Shown: positions 25,911 through 35,005, counted from the stretch's first letter. The stretch: 64,000 bases of DNA from VAZQ01 sp963827585 (GCA_963827585.1 CAWHCK010000048.1:1-64000); one strand, 5' to 3'. The notes: generated from the sequence alone by a model not told the origin. Program-made: numbers and translations.

Positions 25911-28226
25911 CTATTCATCGAGCGGCTTGTTGTCCTTGGCGCGCAGCGCGCGGAACACGGCCTCGGCATTGAGCGGAAGCTCGGTCAAGCGGACGCCGCA
26001 GGCGTCCTCGATGGCGTTGGCGATGGCGGGCGACACGCAGAAGGTCGCGGTCTCGCCCACGCCCTTGGCGCCGAACGGGCCGTTCGATTGATAGGCGTCG
26101 ACCGCCTCGTTCTCCATCACCGCGGGCACGTCGAGCATTCCCGGGATCTTGTAGTCGGCGAGCGAGGCGTTGGTCACCTGGCCGGCGTCGATGTACATCT
26201 TCTCGAACATGGTGAAGCCGAGCTGCATCAGCGCGGCGCCGGAAATCTGGGTCTCGACGATTTTCGGGTTCACCGGCTTGCCGCAATCGACCACATTGAT
26301 CAGGCGCGCGATACGCACGTGCCCGGTCTCGGTGTCGACCTCGACCTCGGCGCCGGCCGCCGCGCACATCCAGAACGGCGTGGCATTGGGCGTGAGCCCG
26401 GTGGCCGGATCGGGCGGCACGTAGTCGGGCTTGTAGATGCCGGTACCGACGATATTGCCGGCCTGCATGCCGTATTTCTTCTTGAACAGCTCGGACAGCG
26501 GGACGTTGCTGCCTTCGGGCTCGCCGACGTCGCGCGCGAGCGCCTTGATCTTGGCGCGCGCCTCCTCGGCCGCGAGCCGCACCGCGTGTCCCATATGGAA
26601 GACCGAGCGGGAGCCGAGCGTGCCCATGTCGTAGGGCGTGACGTCGGTGTCGCGCTGCACGACCTTGACGCTTTCGGCCGCGATGTTGAGCACCTCGCCG
26701 ACGATCTGCGCCATGGCGGTGTCCGAGCCCTGGCCCATGTCGACGGTGCCGCAATAGAGCGTGGTACTGCCGTCGGCGGCGACGTTGACGTTGGCAGCCG
26801 AGGTGGTGGGCGACACCACTGCCTTCATCGCGACAGCAACGCCGCGGCCGCGGCGCAGCGTGCCGGTGTCGCGGTCGAGCGGCGCTTTCCAGTTGAGCCG
26901 CTCGGCGACGCGCTCGAGCGTGGCGGCGTGCTTGGAATTCTCAACGATCTGGCCGGTGGCATGGGGCCGGCCCTCGCGCACCAGGTTCTTGCGGCGGAAT
27001 TCGATCGGATCGAGCCCGAGCGAGCGCGCCATCATGTCGGTGTGGCTCTCGTAGGCCCACACCAGCTGGGGAATGCCGAAGCCGCGCAGCGCCCCCGCCG
27101 GCGGCAGGTTGGTGTAGAGCGCGTACGAATCGATCCAGACATTGTCGATGTCGTAGGGCCCCGAGGCGGTAAAGCCCGACTTTTGCGTGACGCGCGGGCC
27201 GATATCGGCGTAGGCGCCGCCGTTCCAGTACACCTCGCATTTGCGCGCGGTGATGCGGCCGGTCTTGTCGACGCCGGTCTTGATGCGGAACGTGCTGGGA
27301 TGCTTGGTGATGGTGTAGAACTGCTCCTCCATGGTGAGGGCGACCTTGACCGGCCGCCGCACGATCATGGAGAGCGCGGTCACCAGGGCTTCAAGCTTGA
27401 TGTACAGCTTGCCGCCGAAGCCGCCGCCGAGATACGGCACCTTGATGCGCACGCGGTTCTCCGGCCAGCCGAGCAGGCGGGCGATCTCGGTGCGCACGAA
27501 CGAGGGGCCTTGCGCGGCGCTATAGATGGTCAGGCCCGTCTCCTTCCAATCGCCGATCGACGCATACGGCTCGAGCGCGAGATGGAGGCATTTCTGCGTT
27601 CGGAACGTGTGCTCGAACACCTGCGCAGCCTCGGCGAAGGCCTTGTTGACGTCGCCGCGGCGCAGCCGGTAGTCGAGCGCGATATTGGTGCCCTTGCGAC
27701 CCTTGAGGTGCTTGAGGTCGGCAAAGGTGCCCGCCGGCCGCAACTCCTCGTGCACCAGGATGTTGTTGTCCGCGGCCTCCACCTCGTCGAAGACCGCCGG
27801 CAGCTCCTCGTATTCGGCGACGATGAGCTGCGCCGCCTCCTCGGCAACATGGGGGTCGGCGGCGAGCACGACCGCGACCGGTTCGCCGACGTAGTGCACC
27901 TTGTCGATCGCGAGGACCGGCTGGTCGTGGAACGCGGGCCCGTAATAGGGCTCGGGGATGACCTTGCGCACGTCCTCCGACGTCACGACGCGATAGACGC
28001 CGGGCACCGCCTTTGCCGCGCTGGTATCGATTGATTTGATGCGGCCATGGGCGACCGTGCTGCGGAAGATCTTTCCGTGCAGCATGCCCGGAAGCCGCAT
28101 GGTGTGGGTGTATTCGGCGCGCCCGGTGACCTTCTCGCGCGCCTCGAGCCGCGGCAGCGAGCGGCCGACTTGAGCTCCTGTTGGGCCGCGCCCGACTTGG
28201 CCGTCCCGAACGGTGGTCGTTGCCAT
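25911..28226 (-). CDS. Xanthine dehydrogenase family molybdopterin-binding subunit (CoxL-like)
   Basis: An intact 771-residue large subunit. SLPRLEAREKVTGRAEYTHT opens the family's N-domain. VPYLGGGFGGKLYIKLEALV is the molybdopterin Q-loop region. PPAGALRGFGIPQLVWAYES, STTLYCGTVDMGQGSDTAMA and the C-terminal KGVGETATFCVSPAIANAIE contain the remaining cofactor contacts, with the catalytic Glu in GVGE. The CO-dehydrogenase active loop AYRCSFR is absent, so this is not a CO dehydrogenase but a hydroxylase or dehydrogenase of aldehydes, aromatic acyl-CoA or N-heterocycles. Gene order is coxG-coxM-coxL-coxS with overlaps, and a flavoprotein pair follows. Confidence 0.92.
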   Translation of the reverse strand: MATTTVRDGQVGRGPTGAQVGRSLPRLEAREKVTGRAEYTHTMRLPGMLHGKIFRSTVAHGRIKSIDTSAAKAVPGVYRVVTSEDVRKVIPEPYYGPAFHDQPVLAIDKVHYVGEPVAVVLAADPHVAEEAAQLIVAEYEELPAVFDEVEAADNNILVHEELRPAGTFADLKHLKGRKGTNIALDYRLRRGDVNKAFAEAAQVFEHTFRTQKCLHLALEPYASIGDWKETGLTIYSAAQGPSFVRTEIARLLGWPENRVRIKVPYLGGGFGGKLYIKLEALVTALSMIVRRPVKVALTMEEQFYTITKHPSTFRIKTGVDKTGRITARKCEVYWNGGAYADIGPRVTQKSGFTASGPYDIDNVWIDSYALYTNLPPAGALRGFGIPQLVWAYESHTDMMARSLGLDPIEFRRKNLVREGRPHATGQIVENSKHAATLERVAERLNWKAPLDRDTGTLRRGRGVAVAMKAVVSPTTSAANVNVAADGSTTLYCGTVDMGQGSDTAMAQIVGEVLNIAAESVKVVQRDTDVTPYDMGTLGSRSVFHMGHAVRLAAEEARAKIKALARDVGEPEGSNVPLSELFKKKYGMQAGNIVGTGIYKPDYVPPDPATGLTPNATPFWMCAAAGAEVEVDTETGHVRIARLINVVDCGKPVNPKIVETQISGAALMQLGFTMFEKMYIDAGQVTNASLADYKIPGMLDVPAVMENEAVDAYQSNGPFGAKGVGETATFCVSPAIANAIEDACGVRLTELPLNAEAVFRALRAKDNKPLDE

Positions 28227-29113
28227 CAGTGGTGTGCTCCGTTGTTGCGCGCGCTTTCGTTGAGCGCTTGGCGCAGCGCCCGGCCGACATAGACGCGAAG
28301 CAGCTCACGCTTGTAGGCGGCGGAGCCGCGCACGTCCGAGATGCATTCGGCTTCGTCGGCCGCGGCTTCGCACGCGCGCGCGACGGTCTTGTCGTCGTCG
28401 ATGGCTGCGCCGGCGAGCACCTTCTCCGCCGCCTTGAGACGAACGGCCTTCTCCGTTGCGGCGCTGACGACGACGCGTGCGGACTTGACTGCCGAGCCCT
28501 CGGCCTCGACTGCGACCGCGACCCCGAGCGCCGGCCAGTCCTCGGCCGAGCCGGTGGTGACCTTGAGATACGCCGTGCGCGCTGCGCCCTGCGGCGGGAT
28601 GCGCAGCTCGGCGATCAGCTCGTTCTTCGCGAGCACGGTCTCGAAATAGCCGGCGAAGAGATCCTCGACCGCGACCGTGCGCTCGCCTTTGGGCCCGACT
28701 ACCGCGACCGCGGCGCCGAGCGCGATGAGGACGGGCGGCAGGTCCATGTGGGGATCGCCGTGGGCGAGATTGCCGCCGATGGTCGCCACGTTGCGCACGC
28801 GGATGTTGGAGAGGCGCCGCATGGCGCGCGGGATCACCGGCGCCGCACGCGCAACTTCGGCCGAGCGCTCGACCACGGCGAGCGGCGTCATGGCACCGAT
28901 GGTGAGCCCGCCGTTCGCTCCCGCCGTCACGTGCGCGTGCTCGGCGCCGAGCTTGCGCAGGCTTACCAGTCGCGTCGGCCGGAACACGCCGGCCTTCATC
29001 ATCAGCATCAACGCCGTACCGCCTGCGATCGGCCGTACCGCCGCGTCGTCGGGATCGAGCAGCGCGATGGCGTCGCGCAGCGATGCCGGCTCGACAAGCT
29101 CAAATGGAGTCAT
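28226..29113 (-). CDS. Xanthine dehydrogenase family FAD-binding subunit (CoxM-like)
   Basis: A 295-residue medium subunit. IAGGTALMLMMKAGVFRPTR and ATIGGNLAHGDPHMDLPPVL are the two FAD-binding motifs of the vanillyl-alcohol-oxidase-type fold in this family. The C-terminal CO_deh_flav_C region follows (LKVTTGSAEDWPALGVAVAV). It overlaps coxG at its start (ATGA) and touches coxL at its stop (TGATG), showing tight translational coupling. It accepts electrons from the 2Fe-2S subunit and passes them on to an unknown acceptor. Confidence 0.92.
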   Translation of the reverse strand: MTPFELVEPASLRDAIALLDPDDAAVRPIAGGTALMLMMKAGVFRPTRLVSLRKLGAEHAHVTAGANGGLTIGAMTPLAVVERSAEVARAAPVIPRAMRRLSNIRVRNVATIGGNLAHGDPHMDLPPVLIALGAAVAVVGPKGERTVAVEDLFAGYFETVLAKNELIAELRIPPQGAARTAYLKVTTGSAEDWPALGVAVAVEAEGSAVKSARVVVSAATEKAVRLKAAEKVLAGAAIDDDKTVARACEAAADEAECISDVRGSAAYKRELLRVYVGRALRQALNESARNNGAHH

Positions 29114-29574
29114 CGTGCCTGCTCCGATGCCGGTGTGGCAAAGGCGGCGCGCATCCGCTCGGCGAACAGCCGTTCCATCTCCTTGGCCTTGGCGCGCAGC
29201 ACCGGCTGGCCGAGGCTGCCGAGCTTGCCGGTCAGCGCAGCATCGATCTCATAGCTCACCTTGGTCCCCCCGTTGTCCTCCACGAGCCGGGTCAGCGAAC
29301 TCGCGGTGAGCCGCCCCACGATCCCGAGCGGGGCGCCCTCGATCTTGGCCTCGATCTCCTGCGGCGGATCGATCCGCACCACTTCGACCGCGACCTTGAA
29401 CTTGAACTTGAGATACGCAACCTTGGTTTCCAGCACCGCGGTGTAATGGTCGGCGTCGATTTCGCTGAGGTCCTGCACGCCCTCGATGCAGGAGGCGAAG
29501 AAGCGCGCGTCGCGTACCTTCGCAAACACCGCGTCGCGCGGGGCCTCCATCCAGATGTCACCCGTGAACTTCAT
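29110..29574 (-). CDS. CoxG-like SRPBCC family protein
   Basis: The start MKFTGDIWMEAPRDAVFAKV at 29572-29574 was chosen because upstream codons have no family similarity. The 154-residue chain fits the CoxG/SRPBCC hydrophobic-pocket fold: RFFASCIEGVQDLSEIDADH, VAYLKFKFKVAVEVVRIDPP, KIEGAPLGIVGRLTASS, then EIDAALTGKLGSLGQPVLR. In CO dehydrogenase clusters CoxG helps anchor or mature the enzyme at the membrane. Being the first gene of the operon, it would be made first. In module 2 the equivalent domain appears fused to the 2Fe-2S subunit. Confidence 0.85.
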   Translation of the reverse strand: MKFTGDIWMEAPRDAVFAKVRDARFFASCIEGVQDLSEIDADHYTAVLETKVAYLKFKFKVAVEVVRIDPPQEIEAKIEGAPLGIVGRLTASSLTRLVEDNGGTKVSYEIDAALTGKLGSLGQPVLRAKAKEMERLFAERMRAAFATPASEQAR

Positions 29575-29997
29575 CGCTTCGATCTTTACATTCTCGGAGT
29601 GGAAAGGCGCCCGGGCGGGATGCCGTCGCTCATGCAGGCGGACGCTGCCGCGCGCGGGCCTGTTTTCAGGTCTCTCTTTTGCACGCGAACGACGAACCCC
29701 GGCAGAGCGGCCCACGAAGGCGGAAGGTAAGGACGGATCGCGGCGCGATAGTCGCGCATAGATCAGACGACGTCAAAACTACGGAGATGACATCCCACGG
29801 CTCTGCCTCTCTGGTTGTAGCCACCATGAACCAACGCAGCAGCGGTTGTAGGCCGGTGCCGCGGAGGCCATTTTTCCGAAAAAATGGTATTAAATTACTA
29901 TAAATAGAACGAAGTTCCAGGAACGGAAGGCGAGGTCCGGCGTTGACTGCGCACTCCTAGATGAAGGCGAAGTCAAGCGGAACGAGGGAATCGTGCC
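29575..29997. other. Divergent intergenic region with lower G+C, no gene
   Basis: This 423-bp gap separates the minus-strand cox operon from the plus-strand small gene. The part 29760-29960 is markedly richer in A+T than its surroundings and contains TTAAATTACTATAAATAG at about 29889-29906, which could hold promoter elements for either direction, and an inverted repeat at 29868-29887. I see no coding sequence. Confidence 0.5.
29868..29887. repeat. Short inverted repeat, possible operator
   Basis: CCATTTTT and AAAAATGG flank a CCGA centre, a 20-bp near-perfect dyad in the cox-operon divergent gap. Its position next to an A+T-rich promoter-like stretch suggests a regulator-binding site, though a weak terminator hairpin is an alternative. 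Confidence 0.4.
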
Positions 29998-30099
29998 ATG
30001 TGGATCGCGCTCTTTACCTTCACGACGGCGGCTGCAGTTTGCCTGGGCGTTGCAGCGGTGCTGATGCAGCCGGCGCGGCAGCCGACCATCCACGGATAA
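29998..30099 (+). CDS. Small single-span membrane peptide (33 aa)
   Basis: An ATG at 29998 follows GAGGGA with seven bases spacing, and a stop TAA lies at 30097-30099. The peptide begins MWIALFTFTTAAAVCLGVAA and ends VLMQPARQPTIHG: one hydrophobic helix of about 20 residues followed by a short proline-containing tail. A strong terminator hairpin follows 30 bp downstream. Ribosome site, hydrophobic pattern and its own terminator together make a real small gene likely. Function is unknown. It might instead be a signal or leader peptide of a cryptic transcript. Confidence 0.5.
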   Translation: MWIALFTFTTAAAVCLGVAAVLMQPARQPTIHG

Positions 30100-30128
30100 C
30101 CGAAACGACATGGTTCGGACTCGAGGCA

Positions 30129-30160
30129 GCGGGCGGCCCTGGGCCGCCCGCATTATTTTG
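30129..30160 (+). terminator. Intrinsic terminator after the small membrane peptide gene
   Basis: GCGGGCGGCCC and GGGCCGCCCGC form an 11-bp perfect G+C stem followed by ATTATTTTG. It separates the small gene from the acyltransferase fusion gene that starts 210 bp later. Confidence 0.75.
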
Positions 30161-30369
30161 CATCGTTCGCCCGTAGGGGAATTGAGCCGGTTCGCTTTTT
30201 GACGCTGAAGCGGGCGCCATGTCCCGACCGCCGCCGGGGCGATTGTCCTTTTGCCCAAATTGTCGTGTTCTAGGCTGGGAGCACTGTAGGCGGTCGGTCC
30301 TTGTCGCGCTAAGCATTGGTCGCCGTAACGTTTGGGCCGCGCGCGCCCGTTCGAACCAGCGGAAAAGCC

Positions 30370-33300
30370 ATGTCGTCGTCCCTGCTCATGACGCGGCGCT
30401 TCGCGCCCCTGTTCTGGACCCAGTTCTTCTCGGCCTTCAGCGACAATTTCCTCAAGAACGCGCTGGTCTTTCTGATTCTGTTCCATATCGGGGGGTCGGA
30501 AGCGGAATCGTTGATCACGCTCGCCGCGGCGGTCTTCATCGCACCCTATTTTTTCCTGTCGGGGCTCGGGGGCGAACTTGCCGACCGCTACGATAAGGCG
30601 GTGGTGGCGCGGCGGCTCAAATTCGCGGAGATCGGCATCGCACTCATCGCCGTGGCAGGTTTCAGCCTGCATTCGGTGCCCTTGCTGTTCGTCGCGCTGT
30701 TCTTGTTCGGCGTGATCGCATCGCTGTTCGGTCCGATCAAATACGGCATCCTTCCCGACCATCTTGCCCGCTCGGAGCTTCCCGCCGGCAACGCGCTCGT
30801 GGAAGGCGCGACCTTCATCGCCATCCTGCTCGGCACCATCGTGGGCGGGATCGCCGCCAAGGACGGCGGCGACCCCGCCCAATTCGCGGGTCTGATGATT
30901 GTGTTCTCGCTCCTGTGCTGGGGCGCAAGCCTGTTCATTCCGCGCACGGGGCAGGCGGCGCCCGACCTCGTGGTGCGCAAGAACGTGCTGGCCTCGACGG
31001 TCGAGCTGCTGAGCTATCTGCGTGAAGATCCGCGGCTGTGGTGGGGCGCGCTGGTGACGAGCTGGTTCTGGCTCGTCGGCGCGGTCGCGCTCTCGCTGAT
31101 GCCGCCGCTGGTGAAGAACGTGCTTGGCGGCAACGAGGACGTGGTCACCACCTGCCTGGCGATCTTCTCGGTCTCGATCGCGATCGGCTCGGGCCTTGCC
31201 GCCTGGCTCGCGGCCGGGCGGATTATTCTGCTGCCGACGCTGATCGGCGCCGTGCTGCTGGGCGTGTTCGCGATCGACCTCGGCTGGTCGACGCTCGGCG
31301 CCGCGCCGATCCCTGGGCTCGATGGGTTCCTCAGCATCTTCGAAAGCGGCCGCGGGCTGCGATTTGTGGTCGATCTTGCCGGGCTCGCCATCGCCGGCGG
31401 CCTGTTCATCGTGCCGACCTTCGCGGCGGTGCAGGCCTGGGCCGGCGCCGATCGCCGCGCGCGCGTCGTGGCCGCCGTCAACGTTCTCAACGCCGCGTGC
31501 ATGGCGGGCAGCACGGTGATCGTGGCCATGCTGCAGGCAGCTGGAATGACTACGTCGCAACTGTTCCTGTTGCTCGGCGGCGCGAGCCTCCTGGTCGCGG
31601 TCGCCGTCGGCCGCACCATGCCGGCGAGCGCGCTCAGCGACACGCTCTCGCTGATCTATCGCCTGCTGTTCCGGATCGAGGTGAAGGGCATCGACAATCT
31701 CAACAATGCCGGGCCCAATCTCATCATCGCGCTCAACCATGTGAGCTTCCTCGACGCCGGCCTGGCGCTGTCGCTGCGCAACCGCAAGCCCATCTTCGCC
31801 ATCGACATCGGCATCGCCAGAAAGTGGTGGGTGCGGCCGTTCGTGAAGCTGACGAAGGCGCTGCCGCTCGACCCCTTGAAACCGATGGCCGTCCGCTCGC
31901 TGATCGATGCGGTCAAGGCTGGTAACGCGCTGATCATCTTTCCCGAGGGGCGCATCACCGTCACCGGCAGCCTGATGAAGGTCTACGACGGCGCCGCCAT
32001 GATCGCGGACAAGTCCAATGCCGAGATCGTGCCGGTGCGCATCGAGGGCCTGGAGCAGACTCCATTCAGCCGGCTGTCCAGGAGCCAGATTCGCCCGCGC
32101 TGGTTTCCCAAGGTGAGGGTCACGATCCTGGAGCCGGTGAAGCTCACCGTCGACCCCGAGCTCAAGGGCCGCAAGCGCCGAATTGCGGCGGGCGCGGCGC
32201 TCTACAGCATCATGTCGGATCTCGTTTTCCGCACCACCTCCACCGACCGCACCGTGATGGAAGCGCTGATCCAAGCTGCCGACCGCCACGGCCGCAGCCG
32301 CATCGCCGTCGAAGATCCGGTGGCCGGCGCGCTCACCTACAAACGCCTGCTCGTCGGCGCCGCCATTCTCGGCAGCAAGCTCATGCCGCTGGCGGCGGAA
32401 GGGCGCGCGCTCGGTGTCATGCTGCCGAACGCGAATGGCGCGGTGGTGACCATTCTCGGCCTCATGACGGCGGGCCGCGTGCCGGCGATGATCAATTTCA
32501 CCGCCGGCGCGGCGAATATCCTCGCCGCCTGCAAGGCCGCGCAGATCGACACCATTCTCTCCTCGCGCACCTTCATCGAGAGAGGCAGGCTCGGCAATCT
32601 GGTCGCTGCGATCGAGAAAGAGGTCAAGTTCGTCTATCTCGAAGATATCCGCGCCGGCGTCACCTCCGGCGACAAGATCCGCGGGCTGCTCAACGCCAGC
32701 AAGCCGTTGGTCGCGCGCAAGCCCGACGATTGGGCCGCGATCCTGTTCACGTCGGGCTCGGAGGGCGTGCCCAAAGGCGTCGTGCTCTCCCACCGCAACA
32801 TGCTGGCGAACGCCGCGCAGGCCGCCGCGCGCATCGACTTCGGCCGCGAGGACAAGGTGTTCAACGTCCTGCCGGTGTTCCACTCGTTCGGGCTCACGGT
32901 CGGCGTGGTGCTGCCGCTCGTCTCCGGCGTGCGCATCTATCTTTATCCGTCGCCGCTGCACTACCGCACGGTGGCGGAGCTGATCTACGCGGTGAACGCC
33001 ACCATCATGTTCGGCACCGACACGTTCCTGGCGGGCTATGCGCGCGTGGCGCACCCTTACGACTTCCGCTCGCTGCGCTACATCCTGGCGGGCGCCGAGC
33101 CGGTCAAGGAAGCAACCCGCCGTGCCTACATGGAGAAGTTCGGCCTGCGCATTCTCGAGGGCTACGGCGTCACCGAGACCGCGCCGGCGCTGGCATTGAA
33201 CACGCCCATGTTCAACAAGTTCGGGACCGTGGGGCGGGTGCTGCCCGGCATGGAGGCGCGGCTCGAAAAGGTCGAGGGCGTCGAGGAGGGCGGCCGCCTC

Positions 33301-33789
33301 TATGTGCGCGGGCCCAACGTGATGCTCGGCTATCTCAAGGTCGACAATCCCGGCGTGCTGGAGCCGCCGGCCGAGGGCTGGCATGACACCGGCGACATCG
33401 TCACCATCGACGAGCAGGGCTTCGTCACCATCAAGGGCCGCGCCAAGCGCTTCGCCAAGGTCGCCGGCGAAATGATCTCGCTCGCCGCGGTCGAAACGCT
33501 GGCCTACGAGCTGTGGCCGAATGCGCTCTCCGCCGTGGTCGCGGTGCCCGACCTGCGCAAGGGCGAGCGGCTCATCCTGCTGACTCAGCAGAAGGATGCG
33601 ACGCGGAGTGATTTCCAGATGTTCGCCAAGGCCAAGCACGCCTCCGACCTGATGATCCCGTCCGACGTCTGGGTGCTCGACACGCTGTCCCTGCTCGGCT
33701 CCGGCAAGGTCGACATGATGGCCGCGCAGAAACTGGTGCAGGAGCGCCTCGCCGCCAAGCCCGACGTGATTGCGCGCGCCACCGGATGA
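30370..33789 (+). CDS. MFS transporter - acyltransferase (PlsC) - AMP-dependent ligase fusion (LplT-Aas type)
   Basis: The ATG at 30370 follows GGAAAAGCC; upstream in-frame codons look non-coding. The 1139-residue protein has three parts. Residues 1-400 are an MFS transporter (FAPLFWTQFFSAFSDNFLKN and GLGGELADRYDK). About 420-600 is a PlsC acyltransferase with NHVSFLD near 455 and FPEG near 524. About 640-1130 is an acyl-ACP synthetase domain with LFTSGSEGVPKGVVLSH near 791 and GYGVTETAPALALNTPM. In E. coli LplT flips lysophospholipid inward and Aas re-acylates it, and here both are one chain, so it should recycle lysophospholipids at the inner membrane. The downstream gene overlaps by four bases. 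Confidence 0.9.
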   Translation: MSSSLLMTRRFAPLFWTQFFSAFSDNFLKNALVFLILFHIGGSEAESLITLAAAVFIAPYFFLSGLGGELADRYDKAVVARRLKFAEIGIALIAVAGFSLHSVPLLFVALFLFGVIASLFGPIKYGILPDHLARSELPAGNALVEGATFIAILLGTIVGGIAAKDGGDPAQFAGLMIVFSLLCWGASLFIPRTGQAAPDLVVRKNVLASTVELLSYLREDPRLWWGALVTSWFWLVGAVALSLMPPLVKNVLGGNEDVVTTCLAIFSVSIAIGSGLAAWLAAGRIILLPTLIGAVLLGVFAIDLGWSTLGAAPIPGLDGFLSIFESGRGLRFVVDLAGLAIAGGLFIVPTFAAVQAWAGADRRARVVAAVNVLNAACMAGSTVIVAMLQAAGMTTSQLFLLLGGASLLVAVAVGRTMPASALSDTLSLIYRLLFRIEVKGIDNLNNAGPNLIIALNHVSFLDAGLALSLRNRKPIFAIDIGIARKWWVRPFVKLTKALPLDPLKPMAVRSLIDAVKAGNALIIFPEGRITVTGSLMKVYDGAAMIADKSNAEIVPVRIEGLEQTPFSRLSRSQIRPRWFPKVRVTILEPVKLTVDPELKGRKRRIAAGAALYSIMSDLVFRTTSTDRTVMEALIQAADRHGRSRIAVEDPVAGALTYKRLLVGAAILGSKLMPLAAEGRALGVMLPNANGAVVTILGLMTAGRVPAMINFTAGAANILAACKAAQIDTILSSRTFIERGRLGNLVAAIEKEVKFVYLEDIRAGVTSGDKIRGLLNASKPLVARKPDDWAAILFTSGSEGVPKGVVLSHRNMLANAAQAAARIDFGREDKVFNVLPVFHSFGLTVGVVLPLVSGVRIYLYPSPLHYRTVAELIYAVNATIMFGTDTFLAGYARVAHPYDFRSLRYILAGAEPVKEATRRAYMEKFGLRILEGYGVTETAPALALNTPMFNKFGTVGRVLPGMEARLEKVEGVEEGGRLYVRGPNVMLGYLKVDNPGVLEPPAEGWHDTGDIVTIDEQGFVTIKGRAKRFAKVAGEMISLAAVETLAYELWPNALSAVVAVPDLRKGERLILLTQQKDATRSDFQMFAKAKHASDLMIPSDVWVLDTLSLLGSGKVDMMAAQKLVQERLAAKPDVIARATG

Positions 33790-34982
33790 CGCCGGGCGCA
33801 GGGGAGCTTCCGCCGCTGCCGGCGCGGCTCGCGGCCATCGTGGAGGCGGAGTATCCGCGCTACAGCGCGGCCGAGATGGCGCGCCGCCGCGCGGCGGTCA
33901 AAGCGGCACTTGCGCAAGCGGATTGCGACCACCTCGTGTTCTGCGGCGCCAACCGCGCCGGCTCCGCCGTGCAGTGGCTCACGCAATGGCCGGTGACGGT
34001 GGAGGCGGTCGGCGTCTTCACGCCGGGCGAACGCGATGCGCTGTTCGTGCAGTGGATCAATCATGCGCCGCTCGCCGGGATCCTGGCCGCGGAGGCCGAG
34101 GTCGCGTGGGGTGGTGAATCGTCGATCCGTGCGGCTGTCGCCGTGCTGGAGAAACGCGGCGCGCGCACGGACCGCGTGGCCGTGATCGGGCCGATGAACT
34201 TCGAGCAGCACGGGGCACTCGCGGCGCGTTTCGGCAGGATCGCCAATCTCAACCGCGCCTATGTGCGGATGCGGCGGGTGAAGTCGCCGGAGGAGATCGA
34301 CTGGCTGCGCATCGGCGCCTGGCTCAGCGACCGCGGCATGGCGGGGCTGCGCGATGGGCTCGCGGTCGGGCTCGACGAGCGTGCGCTCGGCGACCTCATC
34401 GAGCGCGCCTATATGCGCGAAGGCGGCACCAACGTCATCCATTTCATCGGTGCGACCTCCATGCACGATCCGCAACGGGGCGTGCCGGCGCAGTTTCCCT
34501 CGACGCGGCGCGTCGCTGCCGGGGATGTCGTGTTCGCGGAGATCAGCGCGGCGTTCTGGGATCATTCCGGCCAGGTGCTGCGCAGCTTCGCCGTCGGCGA
34601 GGAGCCGCCGCCGCTCTATCGCGACCTGCACGCCGCGGCCGATGCCGCCTTCGACGCGGTCGCCGCGGTGCTGCGGCACGGCGCCACGCCGGCGCAGGTG
34701 ATCGAAGCCTCGGGCGTGATCGAGGATGCCGGCTTCACCATCATCGATGACCTTCTGCACGGCTATGGCGGCGGCTATTTCCCGCCGATCCTCGGCAGCA
34801 GGAGCCGCCCGGCCGGGCCGATCCCGGAGGAGCCCTTCGAGGCCGGCATGACGGTGGTCGTTCAGCCCAACGTGGTGACGCCCGACGGCAGGGCCGGCGT
34901 GCAGACCGGCGAGCTCGTCTTGATCACCCAGAGCGGAATCGAGCGGTTGCATTCATTCCCGCGCGGCTTCGGGCGGGTGTAA
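33786..34982 (+). CDS. M24 (pita-bread) family protein lacking the canonical metal ligands
   Basis: A 398-residue protein with the creatinase-type N-domain and the Xaa-Pro aminopeptidase pita-bread C-domain (RVKSPEEIDWLRIGAWLSDR, LHGYGGGYFPP). Active metallopeptidases use Asp, Asp, His, Glu and Glu. At those places this protein has E252, Q263, H325, Q360 and Q373 or T374, so at most the His and an acidic residue remain. It is therefore unlikely to be a dinuclear metal aminopeptidase and may work like creatinase, which hydrolyses without metal. It overlaps the lysophospholipid-recycling fusion gene (ATGA), so the two are coupled, although no biochemical link is known. Confidence 0.82.
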   Translation: MTPGAGELPPLPARLAAIVEAEYPRYSAAEMARRRAAVKAALAQADCDHLVFCGANRAGSAVQWLTQWPVTVEAVGVFTPGERDALFVQWINHAPLAGILAAEAEVAWGGESSIRAAVAVLEKRGARTDRVAVIGPMNFEQHGALAARFGRIANLNRAYVRMRRVKSPEEIDWLRIGAWLSDRGMAGLRDGLAVGLDERALGDLIERAYMREGGTNVIHFIGATSMHDPQRGVPAQFPSTRRVAAGDVVFAEISAAFWDHSGQVLRSFAVGEEPPPLYRDLHAAADAAFDAVAAVLRHGATPAQVIEASGVIEDAGFTIIDDLLHGYGGGYFPPILGSRSRPAGPIPEEPFEAGMTVVVQPNVVTPDGRAGVQTGELVLITQSGIERLHSFPRGFGRV

Positions 34983-35005
34983 CGCGAATCCATGGCAACC
35001 GCTGT

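Noticed and set aside
25911..28226. Aerobic carbon monoxide dehydrogenase
   Set aside because: Subunit set and CoxG suggest it, but neither large subunit in the window has the AYRCSFR active-site loop of form I CO dehydrogenase.
29890..33639. A 1249-codon open frame on the minus strand
   Set aside because: It lies antisense to the clearly homologous acyltransferase fusion gene; its His/Arg/Glu-rich composition is the usual by-product of G+C-rich third positions. Similar long antisense frames at 20496-23384 and 26088-28034 were rejected for the same reason.
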